Assembly: GCF_913777145.1 (NCBI RefSeq)
Contig: NZ_CAJYPS010000014.1
Coordinates: 186,001-250,000 of the forward strand
From: an uncultured Roseateles sp.
Lineage (GTDB): Bacteria; Pseudomonadota; Gammaproteobacteria; Burkholderiales; Burkholderiaceae_C
Length of the DNA: 64,000 nucleotides
Direction of reading: 5' to 3'
Positions 17,984-25,672 of this stretch are shown piece after piece. The notes below the pieces were generated by a model that saw nothing but the letters and a program-made list of their open reading frames with translations, was not told the DNA's origin and did no database searches. The first letter of the stretch is position 1. Each line of letters opens with the position of its first letter. Made by a program: the position numbers and the translations under genes.

Positions 17984-18775
17984 ATGAGCACCAAAGTCCA
18001 ATCCCTGTTCGACCTCACCGGCCAGGTGGCCCTGGTCACCGGCGGCTCGCGCGGCCTGGGGCTGCAGATCGCCGAGGCGCTGGGTGAGGCCGGCGCCAAG
18101 ATCATGCTGACCTCGCGCAAGGCGGCCGACCTGGAGGAGGCCGCGGCCGAGCTGCAGGCCAAGGGCATAGACGCCCGCTGGATCGCGGCCGACGCGGCCA
18201 AGCCCGAGGAAGCCCACCGCGTGGTGGCCGAGACCCTGGAGCGCCTGGGCCAGATCGACATCCTCGTCAACAACGCGGGCGCCACCTGGGGCGCGCCGGC
18301 CGAGGAACATCCGCTGGAGGCCTGGGACAAGGTCATGGACCTCAACATCCGCAGCCTCTTCGTGTTCGCCCAGGCCGTGGCCAAGGCCAGCATGATTCCG
18401 CGCAAGTCGGGCCGCATCATCAACGTGGCCTCCATCGCCGGTCTGTCGGGCAACCTGGGCGCGATGAAGACCATTGCCTACAACACCAGCAAGGGCGCGG
18501 CCGTGAACTTCACGCGTGCGCTGGCCGGCGAGTGGGGTCAGTACGGCATCACCGTCAACGCACTGGCGCCGGGCTTCTTCCCGAGCAAGATGACCAAGGG
18601 CCTGCTGGCCGCGGTGGGCGAGGACAAGATGGCCGCCCATGCGCCGCTGAACCGCATCGGCGACGACGACGACCTCAAGGGCGCGGCGCTGCTGTTCGCG
18701 TCACGCGCCGGCAAGCACATCACCGGCCAGATCCTGGCGGTGGACGGCGGCGTCAGCGCGGTGCACGGCGGCTGA
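17984..18775 (+). CDS. Short-chain dehydrogenase/reductase
   Basis: A 263-residue classical SDR. It has the cofactor motif VTGGSRGLGLQ (TGxxxGxG), VNNAGATWG, and the active-site Y166-x3-K170 in YNTSKGAA. R at the motif end (SRGLG) favours NADP. It is probably a 3-hydroxyacyl or 3-oxoacyl-CoA reductase serving the surrounding fatty-acid cluster, but many substrates are possible. AGGAGA precedes the ATG. Confidence 0.92.
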   Translation: MSTKVQSLFDLTGQVALVTGGSRGLGLQIAEALGEAGAKIMLTSRKAADLEEAAAELQAKGIDARWIAADAAKPEEAHRVVAETLERLGQIDILVNNAGATWGAPAEEHPLEAWDKVMDLNIRSLFVFAQAVAKASMIPRKSGRIINVASIAGLSGNLGAMKTIAYNTSKGAAVNFTRALAGEWGQYGITVNALAPGFFPSKMTKGLLAAVGEDKMAAHAPLNRIGDDDDLKGAALLFASRAGKHITGQILAVDGGVSAVHGG

Positions 18776-18842
18776 GGTCTGGCCCACCACGGGGCTGCGC
18801 GATGATGCGACGCCCCGAGCAGACGCAACCGGAACGACCGCC

Positions 18843-19316
18843 TTGATCCCCTTTCCCGTCCACATCCCCTTTGTCGAACACCTGGGCCTGACGCTGCACG
18901 CGCTGGGCGATGGCGAGGCCGAGCTGCGCCTCGCCGTGGCCGAGCCCCACCTGAACTCCTGGCGCGTGGCGCACGGCGGCGTGGTGATGACGCTGCTGGA
19001 CGTGGCCATGGCCCATGCGGCCCGCAGCGTGAACCGGCGCGCGCAGGATGACGGCGCCACCGACCTGGGCCCGGGCGTGGTGACCGTGGAGATGAAGACC
19101 AGCTTCATGCGCCCCGGCGAGGGCGAGCTGCGGGCCGTGGGCCGGCTGCTGCACCGCTCCACCACCATGGCCTTCTGTGAGGGCTCGGTGTTCGGCGGCG
19201 ACGGCAAGCTGTGCGCCCACGCGACCGGCACCTTCAAATACCTCAAGGCCCTGCCCGGCGGCGGCCGCCAGGTGCATGCACTGAACCGCCGCGACGGCGG
19301 CCCCACGCCCGCCTGA
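18843..19316 (+). CDS. PaaI-family thioesterase (first of two)
   Basis: A 157-residue hotdog-fold thioesterase. The motif around HGGVVMTLLDVAMAHAA matches PaaI/YigI proteins. It probably hydrolyses acyl-CoA released or stalled in the adjacent beta-oxidation pathway. The only usable start is TTG at 18843 (the two ATGs at 18802 and 18805 are out of frame). It is followed 83 bases later by a second, diverged thioesterase. Confidence 0.88.
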   Translation: MIPFPVHIPFVEHLGLTLHALGDGEAELRLAVAEPHLNSWRVAHGGVVMTLLDVAMAHAARSVNRRAQDDGATDLGPGVVTVEMKTSFMRPGEGELRAVGRLLHRSTTMAFCEGSVFGGDGKLCAHATGTFKYLKALPGGGRQVHALNRRDGGPTPA

Positions 19317-19399
19317 GGCCGCGGGGCTTTCACACCCGCGACAGCGCGGGGCCCGGTCTTGCGCCTAGCATGGTCGTTAGATCACCAAGGAGACGCCCC

Positions 19400-19810
19400 A
19401 TGCCCACCGCCGACCAGTTCAACCAGCGCGGCCAGACCAATCTGCCGGGCCTGCTGGGCATCGTGATCCTGGACGCCGCCCCCGCGGCCATCCGGGCCGA
19501 ACTGGCGGTGCGCCCCGAGCTGATGGCCCCTAACGGCTTTTTGCATGCGGGCAGCCTGGTCACGCTGGCCGACACCTGCGCGGGCTATGGCTGCATTGCC
19601 AACCTGCCGGAAGGCGCCACCGGCTTCACGACGATAGAGCTGAAGTCCAACCACCTGGGCACGGCCCGCGAAGGCATGGTGGACTGCCTGGCCACGCCGG
19701 TGCATCTGGGCCGCACCACCCAGGTGTGGGACGCGGTGGTCACGCACCGCGACACCGGCAAGACCCTGGCGCTGTTCCGCTGCACGCAGATGGTGCTGTA
19801 TCCCAAGTGA
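19400..19810 (+). CDS. PaaI-family thioesterase (second of two)
   Basis: A 136-residue hotdog-fold protein with FLHAGSLVTLADTCAGYGC, the catalytic-loop equivalent of the HGG(V/A) segment, and TTIELKSNHLGTAREG. It shares the fold but little sequence with the upstream thioesterase, so this is not a recent duplication. AAGGAG precedes the ATG by seven bases. It is convergent with the VOC gene, six bases apart. Confidence 0.9.
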   Translation: MPTADQFNQRGQTNLPGLLGIVILDAAPAAIRAELAVRPELMAPNGFLHAGSLVTLADTCAGYGCIANLPEGATGFTTIELKSNHLGTAREGMVDCLATPVHLGRTTQVWDAVVTHRDTGKTLALFRCTQMVLYPK

Positions 19811-19816
19811 GCGGGT

Positions 19817-20191
19817 TCAGGGCGTGACCGGCGGCTGCCGGAGCACCCAGCCGTTGCCGTCCGGGTCCTGGAGCATCGCATAGCGGCCCCAGGGCTGGCT
19901 GCCGATCTCGCTGAGCTGCAACCCCAGCGCGCTCAGCCGGGCGTGTTCGGCGTCGATGTCGTCGGTGTTGATCATCACCCCCTGCAGCGCGCCCGGCGGC
20001 ATGGCGTCGAACCAGGTGACCAGCGCGATGGTCACCGGCTGGCCGGCAGGTGCCAGCTGTATCCAGGTCATGCCGGGGCCCATGGGCTCCTCGCGTATGA
20101 GCTCGAAGCCCAGCACGTCGCGGTAGAAGGCCTTGGCGCGCTGCGGGTCACGCACCGGCACGGAGAGGATCTCGAAGCCGAGTAGGGCCAT
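19817..20191 (-). CDS. VOC-family (glyoxalase-like) protein
   Basis: A 124-residue vicinal-oxygen-chelate protein. Features are VRDPQRAKAFYRDVLGFELI at the N-terminus, a second half with TDDIDAEHARLSALG, and DPDGNGWVLRQ at the end. The family includes glyoxalases, dioxygenases and resistance proteins; many are uncharacterised. The canonical first metal histidine is replaced (VPVRDP), so catalysis of the glyoxalase type is uncertain. Confidence 0.88.
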   Translation of the reverse strand: MALLGFEILSVPVRDPQRAKAFYRDVLGFELIREEPMGPGMTWIQLAPAGQPVTIALVTWFDAMPPGALQGVMINTDDIDAEHARLSALGLQLSEIGSQPWGRYAMLQDPDGNGWVLRQPPVTP

Positions 20192-20260
20192 GGGGCTGCT
20201 CCTGGTCGCCCCGCGACGGAGGCGTGCGCGATGCTAGCGCGTCACGCCGTGGGCGTGGCC

Positions 20261-21622
20261 TCAGCCGGCCAGCGCCTGGAGCAGCTTCTCGTGAATGCCG
20301 CCGAAGCCGCCATTGCTCATGCACAGCAGGTGGTCGCCCGGCTTGGCGGCCTTGACGATCGCGGCCACCAGCGCGTCCACATCGCCGCCGACGAAGGCGC
20401 TGGCGCCCAGCGGCGCCAGCGCCTCCTTGGCATCCCAGGCCAGGCCCTGCTGGTTGCAGAAGGACAGGTCGGCCTCCTCCAGCGCCCAGGGCAGCTGGGC
20501 CTTCATGGTGCCCAGCTTCATGGTGTTGGAGCGTGGCTCGAAGATGGCCAGGATGCGCTCGGCCGGCGCGATGCGGCGGCGCAGGCCGTTCACCGTCGTG
20601 CGTATCGCCGTGGGGTGGTGGGCGAAGTCGTCATAGACCTTGATGCCCCGCACTTCGCCGCGCAGCTCCATGCGCCGGCGCACGTTCTGGAACTCGGCCA
20701 GCGCGGCGGCCGACTGTTCCGGCGTCACGCCCACATGCTCGGCCGCGGCGATCGCGGCCAATGCGTTGAGCTGGTTGTGCTCGCCGATCAGGCCCCACTC
20801 GACCCGCGCCACCTTGAGGCTGCCGCGCAGCACGTCGAAGGCCTGGGGCTCGCCGCGCGCGCGCAGCATGCCGGCTTCTTCCTTCTTGGCGCCAAAGCGC
20901 AGCAGCTCGCTCCAGCAGCCGCGTGCGATCACGCGCTGCAGCGACTCTTCGCGGGCGTTCACGACCAGGCGGCCGCTGGGCGGCACGGTGCGCACCAGGT
21001 GGTGGAACTGGGTCTCGATCGCAGCCAGGTCGGGGAAGATGTCCGCGTGGTCGTGCTCGAGGTTGTTCAGGATGGCGGTGCGCGGCCGGTAGTGCACGAA
21101 CTTGCTGCGCTTGTCGAAGAAGGCCGTGTCGTATTCATCGGCCTCGATGACAAACGTCTTTCCAGTCCCGAGCCGCGCCGACACCCCGAAGTTCTGCGGC
21201 ACGCCGCCCACCAGGAAGCCGGGATTCAGCCCCGCGTGCTCCAGTATCCAGGCCAGCATGGAGGTGGTGGTGGTCTTGCCATGCGTGCCGGCCACGGCCA
21301 GCACGTGCCGCCCTTGCAGCACGTTCTCGGCCAGCCATTGCGGGCCGGAGGTGTAGGGCAGGCCGGCGTCCAGGATGGCTTCCATCAGCGGGAAGCGCTC
21401 GCCGCGCGTGACCACGTTGCCGATCACGAACACGTCGGGCTGGAGCGCGAGCTGCTCGGCGCCGAAGCCCTCGATCAGCTCTATGCCCAGCGCTTCCAGC
21501 TGGGTGCTCATGGGCGGGTAGACGTTGGCGTCGCAGCCGGTCACCTTGTGGCCGGCCTCGCGCGCCAGCGCCGCGATGCCGCCCATGAAGGTGCCGCAGA
21601 TGCCCAGGATGTGCAGATGCAT
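20261..21622 (-). CDS. mpl: UDP-N-acetylmuramate:L-alanyl-gamma-D-glutamyl-meso-DAP ligase
   Basis: Murein-recycling ligase that reattaches the tripeptide L-Ala-gamma-D-Glu-DAP to UDP-MurNAc in the cytosol. It has the Mpl N-terminus MHLHILGICGTFMGG, then the Mur-ligase P-loop VAGTHGKTTTTSMLAWIL, and a C-terminal ligase domain with RSNTMKLG. The 453 residues are normal length. It lies 28 bases upstream (in the genomic sense) of hemL on the same strand. Confidence 0.96.
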   Translation of the reverse strand: MHLHILGICGTFMGGIAALAREAGHKVTGCDANVYPPMSTQLEALGIELIEGFGAEQLALQPDVFVIGNVVTRGERFPLMEAILDAGLPYTSGPQWLAENVLQGRHVLAVAGTHGKTTTTSMLAWILEHAGLNPGFLVGGVPQNFGVSARLGTGKTFVIEADEYDTAFFDKRSKFVHYRPRTAILNNLEHDHADIFPDLAAIETQFHHLVRTVPPSGRLVVNAREESLQRVIARGCWSELLRFGAKKEEAGMLRARGEPQAFDVLRGSLKVARVEWGLIGEHNQLNALAAIAAAEHVGVTPEQSAAALAEFQNVRRRMELRGEVRGIKVYDDFAHHPTAIRTTVNGLRRRIAPAERILAIFEPRSNTMKLGTMKAQLPWALEEADLSFCNQQGLAWDAKEALAPLGASAFVGGDVDALVAAIVKAAKPGDHLLCMSNGGFGGIHEKLLQALAG

Positions 21623-21650
21623 GTCGGTCGGCCCCGCAGGGCGTCAGGAA

Positions 21651-22937
21651 TCAGCGCAGCGCCGTGCGGGCCGCTGCCAGGGTGGCCTCGATGTCAGCCT
21701 CGCTGTGGGCCGCCGACACGAAGCCCGCTTCGTAAAGCGCCGGAGCAAGATAGATGCCTGCATCCAGCATCGCGTGGAAGAAGCGGTTGAAGCGCTCCTT
21801 GTCGGTGCTCATCACGGTCGTGTAGTTCTGAGGCAGCTCGGGCAGCAGGAAGAAGCCGAACATGCCACCCTCGCTGTCGGCGCTGAAGGGCACGCCGTTC
21901 TCGGCCGCCACGGCCTTGAGGCCGTCCACCAGCTGGCGGGTGCGGGCCGACAGTGCATCGAAGAAGCCGGGCTTCTGGATCTCGCGCAGCGTGGCCAGGC
22001 CGCAGGCGGTGGCCACCGGGTTGCCCGACAGCGTGCCGGCCTGGTAGACGCCGCCCAGCGGGGCCAGGTGTTGCATCACCTCGCGCTTGGCGCCGAAGGC
22101 CGCCAGCGGCATGCCGCCGCCTATGACCTTGCCGAACACCGAGATGTCGGGTGCAAAGCCGGGAATGAGCTTGGCGTAGTGCGACTGCGCCGAGCCCAGC
22201 GCGACACGGAAGCCCGTCATCACCTCGTCCAGCACCAGCAGCGCGCCGTGCTGCGTGCACAGGCGGCGCAGTGCACTCATGAAGGGCACGGAGGCCCGCA
22301 CGAAGTTCATATTGCCCGCGATGGGCTCGATGATCACGCAGGCCAGTTCGGCGCCGGCTTCCGCAAACGTGGCTTCCAGCTGCTCGACGTTGTTGTACTC
22401 CAGCACCAGCGTGTCGGCCGCCGCACCGGGCGTCACGCCAGCGCTGGTCGGGTGGCCGAAGGTGGCCAGACCGGAGCCGGCCTTCACCAGCAGCGCGTCG
22501 GTGTGGCCGTGGTAGCAGCCCTCGAACTTGATGAACTTGTGGCGGCCGGTGGCGCCGCGCGCCAGGCGTATGGCGCTCATCGTGGCCTCGGTGCCGGAGC
22601 TGACCAGGCGCACCTGGTCGATGCTGGGCACCAGTTTGAGGATTTCCTCGGCCAGCTCGATCTCGCGCTCGGTGGGGGCGCCGAAGGAGAAGCCCTCGGT
22701 CGCGGCCTTCTGCACCGCCTCCAGCACCGCCGGGTGGCCGTGGCCCAGGATCATGGGGCCCCAGGAGCCGATGTAGTCGATATAGCGCCGGCCCTCGGCA
22801 TCCCAGATGTAGGGGCCCTGACCGCGGGCGATGAAGCGGGGCGTGCCGCCCACCGCGCGGAAGGCGCGCACGGGCGAGTTCACGCCGCCGGGGATCACGC
22901 GCGAGGCGCGCTCGAACAGGTCTTGATTGCTGGCCAT
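21651..22937 (-). CDS. hemL: Glutamate-1-semialdehyde 2,1-aminomutase
   Basis: PLP enzyme making 5-aminolevulinate from glutamate-1-semialdehyde (C5 heme pathway). The pyridoxal lysine is K270 in [20 protein letters not shown] near the N-terminus and LDEVMTGFR are family hallmarks. The start at 22937 gives 428 residues and [11 protein letters not shown]; a longer frame runs back through the ThiD gene and is rejected. The gene begins 11 bases after the ThiD-like kinase stop. Confidence 0.96.
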   Translation of the reverse strand: MASNQDLFERASRVIPGGVNSPVRAFRAVGGTPRFIARGQGPYIWDAEGRRYIDYIGSWGPMILGHGHPAVLEAVQKAATEGFSFGAPTEREIELAEEILKLVPSIDQVRLVSSGTEATMSAIRLARGATGRHKFIKFEGCYHGHTDALLVKAGSGLATFGHPTSAGVTPGAAADTLVLEYNNVEQLEATFAEAGAELACVIIEPIAGNMNFVRASVPFMSALRRLCTQHGALLVLDEVMTGFRVALGSAQSHYAKLIPGFAPDISVFGKVIGGGMPLAAFGAKREVMQHLAPLGGVYQAGTLSGNPVATACGLATLREIQKPGFFDALSARTRQLVDGLKAVAAENGVPFSADSEGGMFGFFLLPELPQNYTTVMSTDKERFNRFFHAMLDAGIYLAPALYEAGFVSAAHSEADIEATLAAARTALR

Positions 22938-22948
22938 CGGAAAAGGCG

Positions 22949-23896
22949 TCAGTGCACGCGGCGGGGCGGCTTGTCGGCCGGCGCGGCGGTGTCGGTTTCG
23001 GGGTCGTGCAGCGCGTCGTCCGCGCCTTCCTCGGCGGGCGGCAGCGCCCAGAAGAAGCGGTCGGGGATCACGTTGCCCATGCCGGGGCGGAAGCCCGCAT
23101 CCAGCGACTGGTCCAGGAAGGACAGCGCCTCGCTGGCGGCCGAGTGCAGCTCGGCGCCCACCGACAGCAGCGCCGCGATCGCGGCGGACAGCGTGTCGCC
23201 GGCGCCCACGAAGGCGGTCTCGAAGCGCTCGAACTTCTCGCCGGCGATAGGCCCCTGCGAGCTGGCCAGCACGTTGTCCACGTACTGGTTGGGCAGCTGG
23301 ATGCCGGTCACCAGCACATGCTGGGCGCCGGACTGCGCGGCTGCCACCGCCAGCTCGCGCGCGGACGCGGGGCGGTCGCTGTCCCAGTCGGGCAGCAGGA
23401 AGTCGGTCAGCGTCTTGTGGTTGCCGATCAGCACCGTGGTCTGCGGCAGCACCAGCTCGCGCAGCGCGTCCAGGTAGCTCTGCTGGTCGTCCTCTTCCAT
23501 CCAGGAGACCGAGGCCAGGTAGGTGACCAGGGGCACGTCGGGGTAGTCGCTGAGCACCTCGGCGACCGCGCTGACGCCCTCGGCATTGCCCAGGAAGCCC
23601 ACCTTCCAGGCGGTGATGGGCACGTCCTCGAGGATGTGGCGGGCCTGCTCGGCGATCAGGTCGGCGTCCAGCGCCTGGTGCTCGAACACCTCGGCGGTGT
23701 CGCGCAGCACGACCGCGCTGACCACGGGCAGACAGTGGGCGCCCATGGCGGCCACCGTCGCGACATCGCCGGCCAGGCCACCGGCGCCGGTGGCGTCGCT
23801 GGCGTTGAAGCACAGCACGCAGGCCGGCGGCTGGCCGTCCTGCTCGTCTTGGGGGAGTTCGACCGCAGGGTCGGCGGGGCGGGAGGTTGAGCTCAT
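22949..23896 (-). CDS. thiD: Hydroxymethylpyrimidine/phosphomethylpyrimidine kinase, ThiD-like
   Basis: Ribokinase-fold enzyme expected to phosphorylate HMP and HMP-phosphate in thiamine synthesis. Recognisable parts are [22 protein letters not shown], matching the GxDPSGGAGIQAD region of Thi[10 protein letters not shown]; and the C-terminal anion hole [10 protein letters not shown]. The first motif departs from canonical (DATGAGG for DPSGGAG). The 315 residues include a C-terminal extension rich in acidic and charged residues. It is paired with hemL and divergent from rubredoxin. Confidence 0.85.
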   Translation of the reverse strand: MSSTSRPADPAVELPQDEQDGQPPACVLCFNASDATGAGGLAGDVATVAAMGAHCLPVVSAVVLRDTAEVFEHQALDADLIAEQARHILEDVPITAWKVGFLGNAEGVSAVAEVLSDYPDVPLVTYLASVSWMEEDDQQSYLDALRELVLPQTTVLIGNHKTLTDFLLPDWDSDRPASARELAVAAAQSGAQHVLVTGIQLPNQYVDNVLASSQGPIAGEKFERFETAFVGAGDTLSAAIAALLSVGAELHSAASEALSFLDQSLDAGFRPGMGNVIPDRFFWALPPAEEGADDALHDPETDTAAPADKPPRRVH

Positions 23897-24015
23897 GTGT
23901 TTTGGCGGGCGCGGCGCGGCGGGCGCCGCAAGGCCTGGAGTCTGCCGCGAAATGCGCCCGCCGTCGGGCGCCGGGGCAGGCGTTTGTCCTCAGCCTGGAC
24001 CGCTCCGGCCCTGGC

Positions 24016-24021
24016 TAGAAT
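24016..24021 (+). promoter_or_regulatory. Possible -10 element before rubredoxin
   Basis: TAGAAT, 31 bases before the rubredoxin GTG. The same hexamer precedes fadB. No good -35 lies at 16-18 bases, so it is a weak call. Confidence 0.3.
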
Positions 24022-24052
24022 GGGTCGATTGTAGTGAGCAACCTTGAGCATC

Positions 24053-24226
24053 GTGAGCGAACCCAGCACCTGGATGTGCCTGATCTGCGGATGGATCTAC
24101 GACGAAGCCGCGGGCGACCCCGAGCACGGCATTGCCCCGGGCACCAAGTGGGCCGACGTCGACATGAACTGGACCTGTCCGGAATGCGGCGCCCGCAAGG
24201 AAGACTTCGAGATGGTTCGCATCTGA
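24053..24226 (+). CDS. Rubredoxin
   Basis: A 57-residue one-iron electron carrier. The two Cys pairs are MCLICGW and CPECGARK, with the rubredoxin motif GIAPGTKWADV between. GTG at 24053 gives the typical MSEPSTWMCLICGW start; TTG at 24044 would add three residues. It heads the Pil-Chp gene row, 43 bases before pilG, an arrangement typical of Burkholderiales. Its role relative to pili is unclear. Confidence 0.95.
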   Translation: MSEPSTWMCLICGWIYDEAAGDPEHGIAPGTKWADVDMNWTCPECGARKEDFEMVRI

Positions 24227-24269
24227 GGCGCCTGACCGGCTCCCGCCCCCAGCCTCCGAGGAGACAAGG

Positions 24270-24641
24270 TTGAACGGACCGACCCGAGTCCTCGTCATCG
24301 ACGACAGCAACACGATACGGCGCAGCGCCGAGATCTTCCTGAAGCAGGGTGGCCACGAGGTCGCGCTGGCCGAGGATGGCTTCGATGCGCTGGCCAAACT
24401 GGGCGACTTCCATCCCGACCTGGTGTTCTGCGACATCCTGATGCCGCGGCTGGATGGTTACCAGACCTGCGCCATCATCAAGCGCAACCCGCAGTTCGCG
24501 GGCGTGCCGGTCATCATGCTGTCGTCCAAGGATGGCCTGTTCGACAAGGCCCGCGGCCGCATGGTGGGCTCGCAGGACTACCTGACCAAGCCGTTCACCA
24601 AGGACCAGTTGCTGCAGGCCGTGGCCCAGCACTGCCGCTGA
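24270..24641 (+). CDS. pilG: Type IV pilus response regulator PilG
   Basis: A stand-alone receiver domain (123 residues) of the Pil-Chp chemosensory pathway that controls twitching through type IV pilus extension. Its acidic pocket is VLVIDDSNT, phosphoacceptor D in LVFCDILMPRLDG, and K in YLTKPFTK. The start is TTG at 24270 behind a GAGGAGA ribosome site; no ATG is available. The order rubredoxin-pilG-pilH-pilI-pilJ-chpA supports the name. Confidence 0.93.
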   Translation: MNGPTRVLVIDDSNTIRRSAEIFLKQGGHEVALAEDGFDALAKLGDFHPDLVFCDILMPRLDGYQTCAIIKRNPQFAGVPVIMLSSKDGLFDKARGRMVGSQDYLTKPFTKDQLLQAVAQHCR

Positions 24642-24666
24642 CCCGGCCAGCCCATCGAGAACCGCC

Positions 24667-25032
24667 ATGAGCATTCAAGACATTCTGCTGGTTGACGATT
24701 CCAAGACCGAGCTGCACGCGCTCTCCGAGATGCTGGTCAAGCGCGGCTACCGCGTGCGCACCGCCGAGAACGGCGAGGAAGCCCTCAAGCGTCTGGCCGA
24801 GGCCAAGCCTGATCTGATCCTGATGGACGTGGTGATGCCCGGCCAGAACGGCTTCCAGCTGACCCGCACCATCACGCGCGATCAGCGCTATGCCGGTGTG
24901 CCGGTCATCATGTGCACCAGCAAGGGCCAGGAGACCGACAAGGTCTGGGGCATGCGCCAGGGCGCGAGCGACTACGTGGTCAAGCCGGTCAAGGCCGAGG
25001 AACTCCTCGCCAAGATCAAGGCCCTGGGCTGA
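24667..25032 (+). CDS. pilH: Type IV pilus response regulator PilH
   Basis: The second single-domain receiver (121 residues) of the Pil-Chp system. It has ILLVDDSKTE, phosphoacceptor D in LILMDVVMPGQNG, and K in DYVVKPVKAEELL. In Pseudomonas PilG promotes extension and PilH opposes it; that division is inferred here from gene order. It begins 25 bases after pilG. Confidence 0.93.
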   Translation: MSIQDILLVDDSKTELHALSEMLVKRGYRVRTAENGEEALKRLAEAKPDLILMDVVMPGQNGFQLTRTITRDQRYAGVPVIMCTSKGQETDKVWGMRQGASDYVVKPVKAEELLAKIKALG

Positions 25033-25087
25033 ACCCGATGCAGGCCGTGCATCGACTCTTGTGCCTGCGGGCGATCGGGCGGCACTG

Positions 25088-25618
25088 ATGAGCAACAAGC
25101 AGGCATTGCGTGATCTGCAGCAGCGGCTGGCCGAGCGCATGCAGGCCGCGCGCGAGCAGACGCTGGTCGCGAACTGGCTGGCGGTGGAATGCGAGGGCGT
25201 GGGTCTGCTGTTCTCGCTGAAGCAGACCAGCGAAATCTTCGCGCCGGTGGCGCTGCAGCCCGTGCCCTACGCCCAGCCCTGGCTGGCGGGTGTGGCCAAC
25301 CTGCGCGGCGGTCTGTTCACCGTGGTGGAACTGGCGGTCTACCTGGGGCTGCGCGAGGCCCAGCCGGGCCGGCCGCTGCAGGCCCAGCACCGCCTGGTGG
25401 CGCTGAATGCCGAGCTCAACCTGAATTGCGCACTGTGGGTGGATCGGCTGGTGGGGCTGCGCAGCGACGAACAGCTGCCGCTCGATACCGAACCGTCCAG
25501 CGGCTTCCGGCCGCGCTTCGCTGGCGCCCTGCGCCGCGACGAGACCGGTCGGGCCTGGCAAGAGATCGATCTGGAGGCGCTGTCGCGACAGGGCAGCTTC
25601 CTGCGCATCGTCGCCTGA
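25088..25618 (+). CDS. pilI: CheW-type coupling protein PilI
   Basis: A 176-residue CheW-domain scaffold linking the PilJ receptor to the ChpA kinase. CheW landmarks are VPYAQPWLAGVANLRGGLFTVVEL, corresponding to the PxWxxGxxNLRGxxxPVxDL pattern, preceded by an N-terminal helix (LRDLQQRLAERMQAA). Choosing ATG at 25088 removes an upstream extension overlapping pilH. No separate chpC is present. Confidence 0.92.
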   Translation: MSNKQALRDLQQRLAERMQAAREQTLVANWLAVECEGVGLLFSLKQTSEIFAPVALQPVPYAQPWLAGVANLRGGLFTVVELAVYLGLREAQPGRPLQAQHRLVALNAELNLNCALWVDRLVGLRSDEQLPLDTEPSSGFRPRFAGALRRDETGRAWQEIDLEALSRQGSFLRIVA

Positions 25619-25672
25619 ACCCGCGCCGCGGGCGCGTCGGGCGCGAGCCGAACTATTTCAGAAGAGGGTGAG